The position numbers and the translations under genes were made by a program. A stretch of 64,000 nucleotides of DNA. Source: Mycobacterium sp. E787 (GTDB lineage: Bacteria > Actinomycetota > Actinomycetes > Mycobacteriales > Mycobacteriaceae). The notes below the pieces were generated by a model that was not told the origin of the DNA, searched no databases, and was given only the letters and a program-made list of their open reading frames with translations. This document shows positions 18,773-26,650 of the stretch, piece by piece. Location of the stretch: NCBI RefSeq assembly GCF_001668725.1, contig NZ_LZKL01000025.1:1-64000 (forward strand). Direction: 5' to 3'. Within the stretch, counting starts at the first letter, position 1. Every line of letters starts with the position of its first letter.

Positions 18773-19509
18773 CCGTCGGAATGAGCCTCGAACTGGACCG
18801 GGTTCGCCTGTCCTACACCGGAAAACCCGTGATCGACGGGCTGAGCCTGGCCGTGCGGCCGGGAGAGATCCTGGTGCTCACCGGGCCGTCGGGCTGCGGC
18901 AAGTCCACGGTGCTGCGGGCCCTGGCAGGCCTGCTGTCGCCCGACGACGGCCGGGTGCTGGCCGACGGCCTGCCGGTGACCACCACCTCCGGCGACCGCG
19001 GCATGGTGTTCCAGGACAACGCGCTGCTGCCGTGGCGCACGGTGCGGTCCAACATCGAACTGGCGCTGCGGCTGCGCGGCGAGCCGCGCGCCACCCGGCG
19101 CGCCGCGGCCGAACGCTGGATCGACGAGCTCGGACTCGCCGGCTTCGGGCACTACCTGCCCAAGAGTCTGTCCGGCGGGATGCGCCAGCGCGTCCAGCTG
19201 GCGCGCGGCCTGGCCGGGGCGCCGCGCGCGGTGCTGATGGACGAGCCGTTCGGGGCGCTGGACAGCCGGACCCGCGCCGCCATGCAGCGGCTGCTGATCG
19301 ACACCTGGCGCACCCATCCCACCACGATCGTGTTCGTCACCCACGACGTCGACGAGGCGCTGGTGCTGGGGGACCGGGTCGTCGTGCTGGGCCGGGCGGG
19401 CGAACCGGCGCGCGCGTCGCTGGACGTGCCCGATCCCCGCGGCGAAGGACCGCGTGCGGAATTGCGCGCGGAAATCATTGCCGCACTGACTGATTCGGTG
19501 GCCGCATGA
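18769..19509 (+). CDS. ABC transporter ATP-binding protein (SsuB/TauB type)
   Basis: This 246-residue ATPase has all expected motifs: Walker A GPSGCGKST, Q-loop MVFQDNALLPW, signature LSGGMRQRVQLARG, Walker B VLMDEPFGALD, and the H-loop FVTHDVDEAL. The sequence around the Q-loop and signature is that of nitrate/sulfonate/taurine importers. Both ends overlap neighbouring genes by four bases. It powers the importer of this operon. Confidence 0.95.
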   Translation: MTVGMSLELDRVRLSYTGKPVIDGLSLAVRPGEILVLTGPSGCGKSTVLRALAGLLSPDDGRVLADGLPVTTTSGDRGMVFQDNALLPWRTVRSNIELALRLRGEPRATRRAAAERWIDELGLAGFGHYLPKSLSGGMRQRVQLARGLAGAPRAVLMDEPFGALDSRTRAAMQRLLIDTWRTHPTTIVFVTHDVDEALVLGDRVVVLGRAGEPARASLDVPDPRGEGPRAELRAEIIAALTDSVAA

Positions 19510-22184
19510 TGGACATCCCGGATCCGGCCGTTCCGCTTCGCCTGGACTGCGACGTGCTGGTCATCGGGGGCGGCACCGCAGGCACCATGGCGGCGCTGTC
19601 GGCCGCCGAGCGCGGGGCACAGGTGCTGCTGCTGGAGAAGGCCCACGTCCGGCACTCCGGTGCGCTGGCGATGGGCATGGACGGCGTCAACAACGCCGTC
19701 ATCCCCGGCAAGGCCGAGCCTGAGGACTACGTCGCCGAGATCACCCGCGCCAACGACGGAATCGTCAACCAGCGCACCGTGTATCAGACCGCCAGCCGCG
19801 GCTTTGCGATGGTGCAGCGCCTCGAGCGCTACGGGGTGAAGTTCGAGAAGGACGAGCACGGCGAATACGCGGTGCGCCGGGTGCACCGCTCGGGCTCCTA
19901 CGTCCTGCCCATGCCCGAGGGCAAGGACGTCAAGAAGGCGCTGTACCGCGTGTTGCGGCAACGATCGATGCGGGAGAAGATCCGCATCGAGAACCGGCTG
20001 ATGCCGGTGCGGGTCCTGACCGATGACGGTCGCGCGGTGGGCGCCGCGGCCCTGCACACCCGCACCGGTGAATTCGTCGCGGTCGGAGCCAAGGCGGTGA
20101 TCCTGGCGACCGGCGCGTGCGGGCGACTCGGCCTGCCGGCGTCGGGCTACCTGTACGGCACCTACGAGAACCCGACCAACGCCGGCGACGGGTACGCGAT
20201 GGCCTACCACGCCGGCGCGGAGCTGTCGGGAATCGAGTGCTTCCAGGTCAATCCGCTGATCAAGGATTACAACGGGCCGGCCTGCGCCTATGTGGCCAAC
20301 CCGTTCGGCGGCTACCAGGTCAACGCGCACGGCGAGCGGTTCGTCGACTCCGACTACTGGTCGGGGCAGATGATGGCCGAGGTGAAAAGCGAGATCGACT
20401 CCGCCCGCGGGCCGATCTACCTCAAGGTGTCGCACCTGCCCGACGAAACGCTGACCGCGCTGGAGAACATCCTGCACACCACCGAACGCCCGACCCGCGG
20501 CACCTTCCATGCCAACCGGGGCCACGACTACCGCACCCACGACGTGGAGATGCACATCTCCGAGATCGGCCTGTGCAGCGGCCATTCCGCGTCCGGGGTG
20601 TGGGTCGACGAGCACGCCCGCACCACGGTGCCGGGCCTGTACGCCGCGGGGGACCTGGCCTGCGTGCCGCACAACTACATGATCGGGGCGTTCGTGTTCG
20701 GCGACCTCGCCGGCACCCACGCCGCCGCGTCGCTGCCCGATGTCGTTGCCCCGCAAGCACTCCCGGAAGACCAGTTGTGCGCCTCGCACGAGCTGATCTA
20801 CCGCCCGCTGCAGCACCCGGACGGGCCCCCGCAACCGCAGGTCGAATACAAGCTGCGGCGCTTCGTCAACGACTATGTGGCGCCGCCGAAGACGGCGGCC
20901 AAGCTGTCGATCGCGGTGCGTACCTTCGACCGGATGCGCGACGAGATCGCCGCGATGGGCGCCCGGAACCCGCACGAGCTGATGCGCGCCGTCGAGGTGT
21001 CGTTCATCCGCGACTGCGCCGAGATGGCCGCCCGATCCTCGCTCACCCGCACCGAATCGCGTTGGGGCCTCTACCACGATCGCGCCGACCTACCCGTGCG
21101 CGACGACCACCGGTGGGGTTATCACCTCAACCTGCGCAAGGGGCCCAACGGCGAGATGGCGTTCCTCAAGCGGCCCGTCGCACCCTATTTCGTGCCCGTC
21201 CCGGAGCTGGACGGTCTGCCCCCCGTCGACCAGACCGTGCAGGAGGTGGAGCAGCCGCCGCTCGTCGGCGGCCAGGCCCCGGCCACCGCCGGCTCCCGGA
21301 TTCCCTCGGCCGCACCGGCTTTCGAGCCGCCGTCGCCGCGCATCGCCGAGGTGCTGGCCCTGGAGGAGCCTACGATCGCCGACCTGGAGCCGTATCTGGC
21401 CGACCCCGATCCCGGCGTGCGGCGCACCGCGGTGGCCACGCTGACCGAGCACATTCCCGACGGCTACGCCCCGGCCCTGTTCGCGGCGCTGGACGACGCC
21501 GACGCCGCGGTGCGACGCACCGGCGCCGAAGGCATCCGCGAACTGGTGGAGGTGCTGCCGGACCCCGCCGGCGCCCGCGCCCGCCTGGGCTCCCGCGACG
21601 CGGTGGTGCGCGCCGCCGCGGTTCACGTGCTGGCCGCGCGCCGGGCCGGCGATGCGGCCGAATACCGCCGCGCGCTGGCCGATCCGGAGCACCGGGTGCG
21701 GATCGAGGCGGTGCGGGCGCTGGTGTCGGTCGACGACGTGGCCGGGGTCGTCAAGGCCACGGGCGACGAGAGCCGGGAGGTCCGCATCGCGGCGGTCGCC
21801 GGCCTGGCGACGCTGGGTGACGGCGCGGGGACGGTGAGCGCTCTGCTCGCCGACCCCGACCCGCTGGTGCGCGCGGCCGCGCTGGCCGCGCTGGGCGAAT
21901 TGGGTTGGGGGCCCGGCGATATCGCGGCCGTCGAGGCGGCGCTGCGGGCGCCGGCCTGGCAGGTGCGGGAGGGCGCGGCGAGGGCGCTGTCGGGTGCGGC
22001 GGCCGGCGTCGCCGTGCCGCTGCTGGCCGAGGCGCTGGGCGATGCCCATCTCGACGTGCGCAAGGCGGCCGTGCTGAGCCTGACCCGGTTCGCCGGCGAG
22101 CCGGTCGCCCGCGATGCGCTGGGCATCGCGCTCAAGGACGGCGACGCCGACGTGCGGGCCTACGCGCGGCGGGCGCTGGAGTAG
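19506..22184 (+). CDS. APS-reductase-alpha-like flavoprotein fused to HEAT repeats
   Basis: This 892-residue protein has two parts. Residues 1 to about 580 form a fumarate-reductase-superfamily flavoprotein, with FAD fold DVLVIGGGTAGTMAA (16-30) and LLLEK. RHSGALAMGMDGVNN, GYAMAYHAGAELSGIE and GPACAYVANPFGGYQVNAHG align by eye with the alpha subunit of dissimilatory APS reductase (AprA). So do CSGHSASGVWV (357-366) and the VPGLYAAGDL and PHNYMIGAFVFG segments; His389 falls at the AprA active-site histidine. The AprA arginine in PARFKD appears as Leu in NPLIKD. Residues ~620-892 are about eight HEAT-like helical repeats (for example DPDPGVRRTAVATL, DPLVRAAALAALGELG). It closes the operon and probably works with the ferredoxin on the imported substrate. 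The reaction is unknown. Confidence 0.88.
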   Translation: MMDIPDPAVPLRLDCDVLVIGGGTAGTMAALSAAERGAQVLLLEKAHVRHSGALAMGMDGVNNAVIPGKAEPEDYVAEITRANDGIVNQRTVYQTASRGFAMVQRLERYGVKFEKDEHGEYAVRRVHRSGSYVLPMPEGKDVKKALYRVLRQRSMREKIRIENRLMPVRVLTDDGRAVGAAALHTRTGEFVAVGAKAVILATGACGRLGLPASGYLYGTYENPTNAGDGYAMAYHAGAELSGIECFQVNPLIKDYNGPACAYVANPFGGYQVNAHGERFVDSDYWSGQMMAEVKSEIDSARGPIYLKVSHLPDETLTALENILHTTERPTRGTFHANRGHDYRTHDVEMHISEIGLCSGHSASGVWVDEHARTTVPGLYAAGDLACVPHNYMIGAFVFGDLAGTHAAASLPDVVAPQALPEDQLCASHELIYRPLQHPDGPPQPQVEYKLRRFVNDYVAPPKTAAKLSIAVRTFDRMRDEIAAMGARNPHELMRAVEVSFIRDCAEMAARSSLTRTESRWGLYHDRADLPVRDDHRWGYHLNLRKGPNGEMAFLKRPVAPYFVPVPELDGLPPVDQTVQEVEQPPLVGGQAPATAGSRIPSAAPAFEPPSPRIAEVLALEEPTIADLEPYLADPDPGVRRTAVATLTEHIPDGYAPALFAALDDADAAVRRTGAEGIRELVEVLPDPAGARARLGSRDAVVRAAAVHVLAARRAGDAAEYRRALADPEHRVRIEAVRALVSVDDVAGVVKATGDESREVRIAAVAGLATLGDGAGTVSALLADPDPLVRAAALAALGELGWGPGDIAAVEAALRAPAWQVREGAARALSGAAAGVAVPLLAEALGDAHLDVRKAAVLSLTRFAGEPVARDALGIALKDGDADVRAYARRALE

Positions 22185-22190
22185 GGCCGG

Positions 22191-22730
22191 TCAGCGCAGG
22201 ATCTTCGCGTACAGCAGGGCGTCCCGGGGCTCGGGCCCGATGGTGGGATAGACGGCGTGGCGGGCCAGCCGCCCCTCCAACTCGAAACCGGCGCGCTCCA
22301 GCGACCGCGCCGACCGCTCGTTGTCCGGGCTGCACGTCGCCCAGACGCGATAGACCCTGCGGTCGGCATCCAGCGCGGCGAGCAAAAGATCGAGCACCTC
22401 GGACATGTAGCCCTTGCCCCACCACTTGCGGCCGAGGCAGTAACCGATCTCGACCGAGTGCGGCACCGGGCGCCGGCAGCTGGTCAGCCCGATGACGTCG
22501 CCGCTGTGCTTGAGCGTGATGGCCCAGGTCCGCTCGTCGCCGCCGACGTTGAGCTTCTCGGTGATCACCCGCCGCGTCGCCGCCACGTCGGGATGCGGCG
22601 CCCACAGCAGGTACTTGGTGACCTCGGCGTCGCGGGCGACCCGTTGGAAGAGCGCGCCCGCGTCGTCCAGCGTCGGCGGGCGCAGCACCAGCCGCGGGCC
22701 GGTCATGCGGTCGGGCGGGTAGTCCACCAT
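22191..22730 (-). CDS. GNAT family N-acetyltransferase
   Basis: This 179-residue protein is of the RimJ/RimL type. It has the N-terminal strand LVLRPPTLDDAGALF, WAITLKHSGDVIGLTSCR, VEIGYCLGRKWWGKGYMSE (acetyl-CoA loop, with GKGY in place of the usual Q/RxxGxG/A), and ATCSPDNERSARSLERAGFELEG. It transfers an acetyl group from acetyl-CoA to an amine, often a ribosomal protein N-terminus in this subgroup; the substrate here is unknown. ATG at 22730 is preferred over an in-frame start 69 bp further up that lies inside the upstream hydrolase gene. It is convergent with the flavoprotein gene (6 bp apart) and 4 bp downstream of the hydrolase, so probably in one unit with it. Confidence 0.88.
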   Translation of the reverse strand: MVDYPPDRMTGPRLVLRPPTLDDAGALFQRVARDAEVTKYLLWAPHPDVAATRRVITEKLNVGGDERTWAITLKHSGDVIGLTSCRRPVPHSVEIGYCLGRKWWGKGYMSEVLDLLLAALDADRRVYRVWATCSPDNERSARSLERAGFELEGRLARHAVYPTIGPEPRDALLYAKILR

Positions 22731-22734
22731 CGCG

Positions 22735-23940
22735 CTACAGGCCGAGCGCCTGATAGGTGCGGCGGACAAACTTCGGTTGCGCCGTGCGGAGTTTCGCAAG
22801 CGACGTGTTGCCCGCGACGGCGGTGGCGGCGTCCACGGTCAGATCGGGCAGGTTCTGGATCAGATACAGCAGGATCAGGTCGTCCGACGGGTCGGCCTGC
22901 CACCACGTCCCGTAGGCGCCGGGCCAGCTGAACGTCCCGGGCCCGCCCGGCCCGAACAGCGGGGCCGACTTCGCCGGGTCGGTCACCACCGACAGGTTCA
23001 GTCCGAAGCCGCGGCCCACCCAGTACGGCGCCCCGAGGAAGTTGTGCCGCTTCTGCTCGTCGGTGAGCCGGTCGGTCCGCATCAGCCGGGCGGACTCGGG
23101 GGAGAGCACTCGCACGCCGTCGACCTCCCCGTCGCCGAGCAGCATCCGCACGAACCGCAGGTAGTCGTCGGCGGTCGACCACAACCCGCCGCCGGCGTTG
23201 CAGAACGAGGGCGGCTTGATGTGCGGTGGGCCCATGACGCCGTGCTGCAATTCGTGGTCGTCGGTGAGCCGGTACATGGTGGCGGCGCGCCGGCGGGTTT
23301 CGGGGGAGACGAAAAAGCCGGTGTCGGGCATGCCGGCCGGCCCCAGCACCCGTTCGTCGAGAACCTGGTGGAACGGCTTGCCGTCGATGCGAGCAGCGAT
23401 GACGCCCAACAGGTCTATCGCGTGGCTGTAGGTGACCTTCTCGCCGGGTTGATGCACCAGCGGCAGCTTGGCGAGCTCGGCCAGCCAGGCGTCGGGGCCC
23501 TGGTGGAACGGCAGCCGCATGTATGCCTTGGCGATCGGCCCGGACACCGAGAACGCGTAGGCCAGGCCGCTGGTGTGGGTGAGCAGGTCCTCGATCAGGA
23601 TGGCGCGGCCCAGCGGGTGCGTCCGGTCCAGCGGACCGTGCGGGTCGTCGAGCACCCGCACGCCTGCCAATTCGGGCGCCCAGCGCACGACCGGGTCCTT
23701 GAGCGCCAGCTTGCCCTCGTCGACCAGGCTCATCACCGCCGCGACCGTGACGGGCTTGGTCATCGACGCGATGCGGAACAGCGTGTCCCGCTGCATCGGC
23801 AGGCCCGCGTCGATGTCGCGGTAACCGATCTCGTTGACCTGCAGGAGTTCTCCGCGCTGCCAGACCATAGTCACCGCGCCGGCGAGGAGGCCGGCGTCGC
23901 ACACCTCGCGGATGGAGGCCTGATTAACGTCCAGATTCAT
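22735..23940 (-). CDS. Beta-lactamase-family serine hydrolase (class C-like)
   Basis: This 401-residue protein of the serine beta-lactamase/DD-peptidase clan (esterase-like group) has the catalytic SxxK motif SMTK around residue 59, the second motif as YSH (Tyr in YSHAIDLLGV) and HTSGLAYAF. There is also a Gly-rich C-terminal segment (GPGGPGTFSWPGAYGTWW) in the KTG/HTG position, where the lysine is not obvious. No signal peptide is seen, so it is probably cytosolic or non-classically exported. In mycobacteria such proteins are usually lipases or esterases (LipD/LipL-like) rather than true beta-lactamases. ATG at 23940 gives the family N-terminus. The GNAT gene follows 4 bp downstream. Confidence 0.88.
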   Translation of the reverse strand: MNLDVNQASIREVCDAGLLAGAVTMVWQRGELLQVNEIGYRDIDAGLPMQRDTLFRIASMTKPVTVAAVMSLVDEGKLALKDPVVRWAPELAGVRVLDDPHGPLDRTHPLGRAILIEDLLTHTSGLAYAFSVSGPIAKAYMRLPFHQGPDAWLAELAKLPLVHQPGEKVTYSHAIDLLGVIAARIDGKPFHQVLDERVLGPAGMPDTGFFVSPETRRRAATMYRLTDDHELQHGVMGPPHIKPPSFCNAGGGLWSTADDYLRFVRMLLGDGEVDGVRVLSPESARLMRTDRLTDEQKRHNFLGAPYWVGRGFGLNLSVVTDPAKSAPLFGPGGPGTFSWPGAYGTWWQADPSDDLILLYLIQNLPDLTVDAATAVAGNTSLAKLRTAQPKFVRRTYQALGL

Positions 23941-23982
23941 CGGGTTCAGGGTAGTGGGCGGGCCGGCAAGGCCGCGCACGCG

Positions 23983-24085
23983 TCAGCTGTTGCGGCGGGC
24001 GTGCAGCACTGCGCCGGTGAAAGCATCCGGGGCTTCCTGGGGCACGTTGTGCCCGGCCCGCACCGGGCGTACGTCGAGCAGGGCG
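23983..24085 (-). pseudogene. C-terminal remnant of an alpha/beta hydrolase
   Basis: Read leftward, the plus-strand TCA at 23983-23985 is a stop. The preceding in-frame residues read LLDVRPVRAGHNVPQEAP then DAFTGAVLHARRN. This is the typical end of an epoxide-hydrolase/dehalogenase-type alpha/beta hydrolase, including the catalytic-His segment (GHNVPQEAP). The frame has no suitable start, and no upstream catalytic domain is present. Beyond about 24085 the similarity ends. It looks like a decayed or deleted gene. The residues are observed; the parent family is inferred. Confidence 0.55.
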
Positions 24086-24251
24086 GGGAAAGAGCACTAT
24101 CGCGAACGCTTGGCATCCCCTCGTCGTGTTCGGGCCGACTTCCGCCTCCGGCGAGCCAAAATTTCATGACGGTTTCGGTTGAGCAAAGGTACTGCAGCGT
24201 ACCCGCGCTGCGCGGGCCGATATCGTTCGTTTGGCTTTAGTGTTGGCTGCC

Positions 24252-24680
24252 ATGGCCGCACTGAGCAATCGCGTGAAGCGCTGGCGCACAGCGCTCTACG
24301 CCACCGTGTCGGCGTTGATGGTCGCCAGCCTCGGACTCGTGATGACGCCGGTGGCTCACGCGGCCGCGGCCGCGGCGACGTTGTCGGTCGAACATACGTG
24401 GCAGACGGGCTTCATCGCCAACTTCACCGTCACCAACGCGAGCATGGCGCCGCTCAGCGATTGGAAGCTTGAATTCGACTTGCCGGCGGGAGAATCCGTC
24501 CTGCACACGTGGAACAGCAGCTTCACGCAATACGGCACGCACGTTGTTCTCACCCCCGCAAACTGGAATCGCGTGATTGCACCCGGTGGTTCGGCCACGG
24601 GCGGTTTCCGGGGCGCGCTGAGCGGTACCTACTCGCCGCCCGTGAACTGCGTGCTCAACGGGCAATACCGTTGCGGCTAG
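24252..24680 (+). CDS. Secreted CBM2-like cellulose-binding domain protein (Rv1987-like)
   Basis: This 142-residue exported protein has a signal peptide (Arg/Lys-rich NRVKRWR, then a hydrophobic core to VAHAAAAA). The rest is a single carbohydrate-binding module of family 2: VEHTWQTGFIANFTVTN, LSDWKLEFDLPAGESV and TWNSSFTQYGTHVVLTPANWNRVIAPGGSATGG. There is an early Trp and a terminal Cys pair (NCVLNGQYRCG). CBM2 domains bind cellulose or chitin through surface tryptophans. No catalytic domain is attached. It resembles the M. tuberculosis Rv1987 protein. ATG at 24252 is chosen so that the signal peptide is of normal length; an alternative start lies at 24231. The role of a free cellulose binder in a mycobacterium is unclear. 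Confidence 0.82.
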   Translation: MAALSNRVKRWRTALYATVSALMVASLGLVMTPVAHAAAAAATLSVEHTWQTGFIANFTVTNASMAPLSDWKLEFDLPAGESVLHTWNSSFTQYGTHVVLTPANWNRVIAPGGSATGGFRGALSGTYSPPVNCVLNGQYRCG

Positions 24681-24701
24681 CGGCGGTGTGCCTCCGCCGG
24701 C

Positions 24702-25958
24702 TCAAGCCGCGTGGTACTCGACGAGCGCGACGATGATCCTGGCTTCCATCTCGCTGTCGAATACCTCGATCGTTCCCGGCGGCGGCGGTGCGCCCGAGCG
24801 GTAGCGCGCGCCGGTGGGTGTGGTGAATTCGGCCGTGTGAGTGCCGGTTTCATCGACCGCGGCCGTGACTCGCCAGCCGGGCGCTTCCTTGACGTAGTTA
24901 CAGCGCTCACACGATCCGAGCCCGTTCGCCCCGCTGGTCGCACCGCCGCGGTGGTGCGGACGGGCGTGGTCGTGGTGGCGGATCGGGGCGTCGCAGTAGG
25001 GGGTGCGACAACGCTGATCGCGCAGGCCGATGAAGGCGGCCAGCCCCTTCGGGAAGCAACGCGACCGCGACTCCATGGCGACCAGCGACCCCGAGCGGGG
25101 ATGCCGATAGAGCCGCCGCAGCGTCGCCCTCGACCGCTCGTCGCCGACCGCGTCGCCCACCAGGTGGCGGGCCACGGCGGCCGGTATCGGGCCGTACCCG
25201 TCGACCGCGGCCGCCTCGTCGTCGTGACCCAGCAGCGTCCCGTCGGACATCACCAGGTTCACCGCTATCGGCTGCGCGACGTCGGCGGGCCGGCCCGTGA
25301 CGCGCTCGACCAGCGCGTCGGCCATCACCTGTCCGCGGGTGCGGCCGTCGAACGTGGTGTCCGCGGCGCGCTTGAGCGCCGCGTACACCGAGACGCCCTT
25401 GGCCACCGGCAGGAGCGCCGTCACATAGCTCATGGTGTCGGGCGCCGGCCGAATCGTCACCGTGCGCTCGGATTCGGCCCTGGCCGCGCGCTCGACCACC
25501 GCCTGAGGGTCGAGCCGGTAGGCGATCGCCCGCGCCGCCGCCACGATCCGCGCGTCGCCCATGCCGTCCAGCTTGGACCCGTCGGCGCACAGCTCGGCAT
25601 CCAGCGCGCGCCGGTCCTCGACGTCCAGGCAGGCGCTTTCGCGCACGATCAGGGTGGCCCGCCACTCGGACAGCCGCCCGGATTCCAGCGCGGCCAGCGT
25701 GTGCGGCATCTCGTGTACCACCGCTTTGGCGAAGCCGAGATGCCGTCCGCCCCGGGCCGGCGCGTCGCGCCGTGCCAGGGCGATTTCGCTGGCCAGGCCG
25801 CGGCCGCGCTGCGCGGCCGGCACCCCGGCCGCGGCCTCGTTGGCGCGGCGCAGCGCCTCCAGCTGCACCGACACGCGCGCCTGCTCCGCGGCGGCGGCCG
25901 ACTTGAGCGTCTCCAGCTCGGCGATCCGCGCGATCAGCGCGGCCTCGGATTCGAACAT
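24702..25958 (-). CDS. DUF222/13E12-family protein with HNH endonuclease domain
   Basis: This 418-residue protein has the mycobacterial 13E12 (REP13E12) layout. A helical N-terminus (MFESEAALIARIAELETLK) is followed by the DUF222 region with ARGGRHLGFAKAVVHEMP and GRLSEWRATLIVRESACLD. A C-terminal HNH nuclease fold follows: DQRCRTPYCDAPIRHHDH with Cys pair and catalytic His, RPHHRGGATSGANGLGSCERCNYVKEAPGW with the second Cys pair. ATG at 25958 begins the family N-terminus; an in-frame start further upstream would run into the pyrR promoter region. In H37Rv the gene before pyrR is Rv1378c, which I recall as 13E12-like. These proteins are common in mycobacteria, with no proven function. Confidence 0.88.
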   Translation of the reverse strand: MFESEAALIARIAELETLKSAAAAEQARVSVQLEALRRANEAAAGVPAAQRGRGLASEIALARRDAPARGGRHLGFAKAVVHEMPHTLAALESGRLSEWRATLIVRESACLDVEDRRALDAELCADGSKLDGMGDARIVAAARAIAYRLDPQAVVERAARAESERTVTIRPAPDTMSYVTALLPVAKGVSVYAALKRAADTTFDGRTRGQVMADALVERVTGRPADVAQPIAVNLVMSDGTLLGHDDEAAAVDGYGPIPAAVARHLVGDAVGDERSRATLRRLYRHPRSGSLVAMESRSRCFPKGLAAFIGLRDQRCRTPYCDAPIRHHDHARPHHRGGATSGANGLGSCERCNYVKEAPGWRVTAAVDETGTHTAEFTTPTGARYRSGAPPPPGTIEVFDSEMEARIIVALVEYHAA

Positions 25959-26023
25959 GCTTTCGATACTAGCCGGGGCCGCCGACACGTCCACCTTCCT
26001 GCCGGCCACTGCGGCGGAAGTGC

Positions 26024-26081
26024 TACGCTGCCGGGCAGTCGACATCCTTTAACGATCCGTCCAGAGAGGCGGAGAAGGAGG
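26024..26081 (+). promoter_or_regulatory. pyr operon control region: candidate -10 box and PyrR-binding sequence over the RBS
   Basis: TACGCT at 26024-26029 is a plausible -10 box; no good -35 was seen. Downstream, GATCCGTCCAGAGAGGCGGA (26054-26073) contains TCCAGAGAGGC. That is essentially the conserved PyrR-recognition loop of Bacillus pyr mRNA, held between CCG and CGG arms. The ribosome-binding site AAGGAGG (26075-26081) follows immediately. This fits translational repression by UMP-bound PyrR, as reported for mycobacteria. No terminator hairpin is present. Confidence 0.75.
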
Positions 26082-26092
26082 TCAAGTCTCGT

Positions 26093-26650
26093 ATGTGCGC
26101 CGCGAACGACGCGGGCCGCGAATTGATGTCGGCGGCCGACGTGGGCCGCACCATTTCCCGGATCGCGCACCAGATCATCGAAAAGACCGCGCTGGACGGC
26201 CCCGACGCGCCACGGGTGGTGCTGCTGGGCATCCCGACGCGCGGCGTCACCCTCGCCAAGCGCCTGGCCGCCAACATCGGCGAATACAGCGGCGTGGACA
26301 TCCCCCACGGCGCGCTCGACATCACCCTCTACCGGGACGACCTGATGCAAAAGCCGCCCCGCCCGCTGGAGGCCACCTCCATCCCGGCCGGCGGCGTCGA
26401 CGACGCGCTGGTGATCCTCGTGGACGACGTGCTCTACTCCGGGCGCTCGGTGCGCTCGGCGCTGGATGCGCTGCGCGACGTCGGGCGGCCGCGGGCGGTG
26501 CAGCTGGCGGTCCTGGTCGACCGCGGTCACCGCGAGCTGCCGCTGCGCGCCGACTACGTGGGCAAGAACGTGCCGACGTCGCGCAGCGAGAGCGTGCACG
26601 TGCTGCTGGGCGAACACGACGGCCGCGACGGGGTGGTGATCGCCAAATGA
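26093..26650 (+). CDS. pyrR: Bifunctional pyr operon regulator / uracil phosphoribosyltransferase
   Basis: PyrR is an RNA-binding repressor of pyrimidine biosynthesis that also has weak uracil phosphoribosyltransferase activity. The 185-residue protein has the type I PRTase fold with the PRPP-binding motif [38 protein letters not shown], and an RNA-binding basic surface ([27 protein letters not shown]). It is equivalent to Rv1379. Its own mRNA has a PyrR-loop sequence just before the start, so autoregulation is expected. The stop overlaps the pyrB ATG by 4 bases. Confidence 0.97.
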   Translation: MCAANDAGRELMSAADVGRTISRIAHQIIEKTALDGPDAPRVVLLGIPTRGVTLAKRLAANIGEYSGVDIPHGALDITLYRDDLMQKPPRPLEATSIPAGGVDDALVILVDDVLYSGRSVRSALDALRDVGRPRAVQLAVLVDRGHRELPLRADYVGKNVPTSRSESVHVLLGEHDGRDGVVIAK

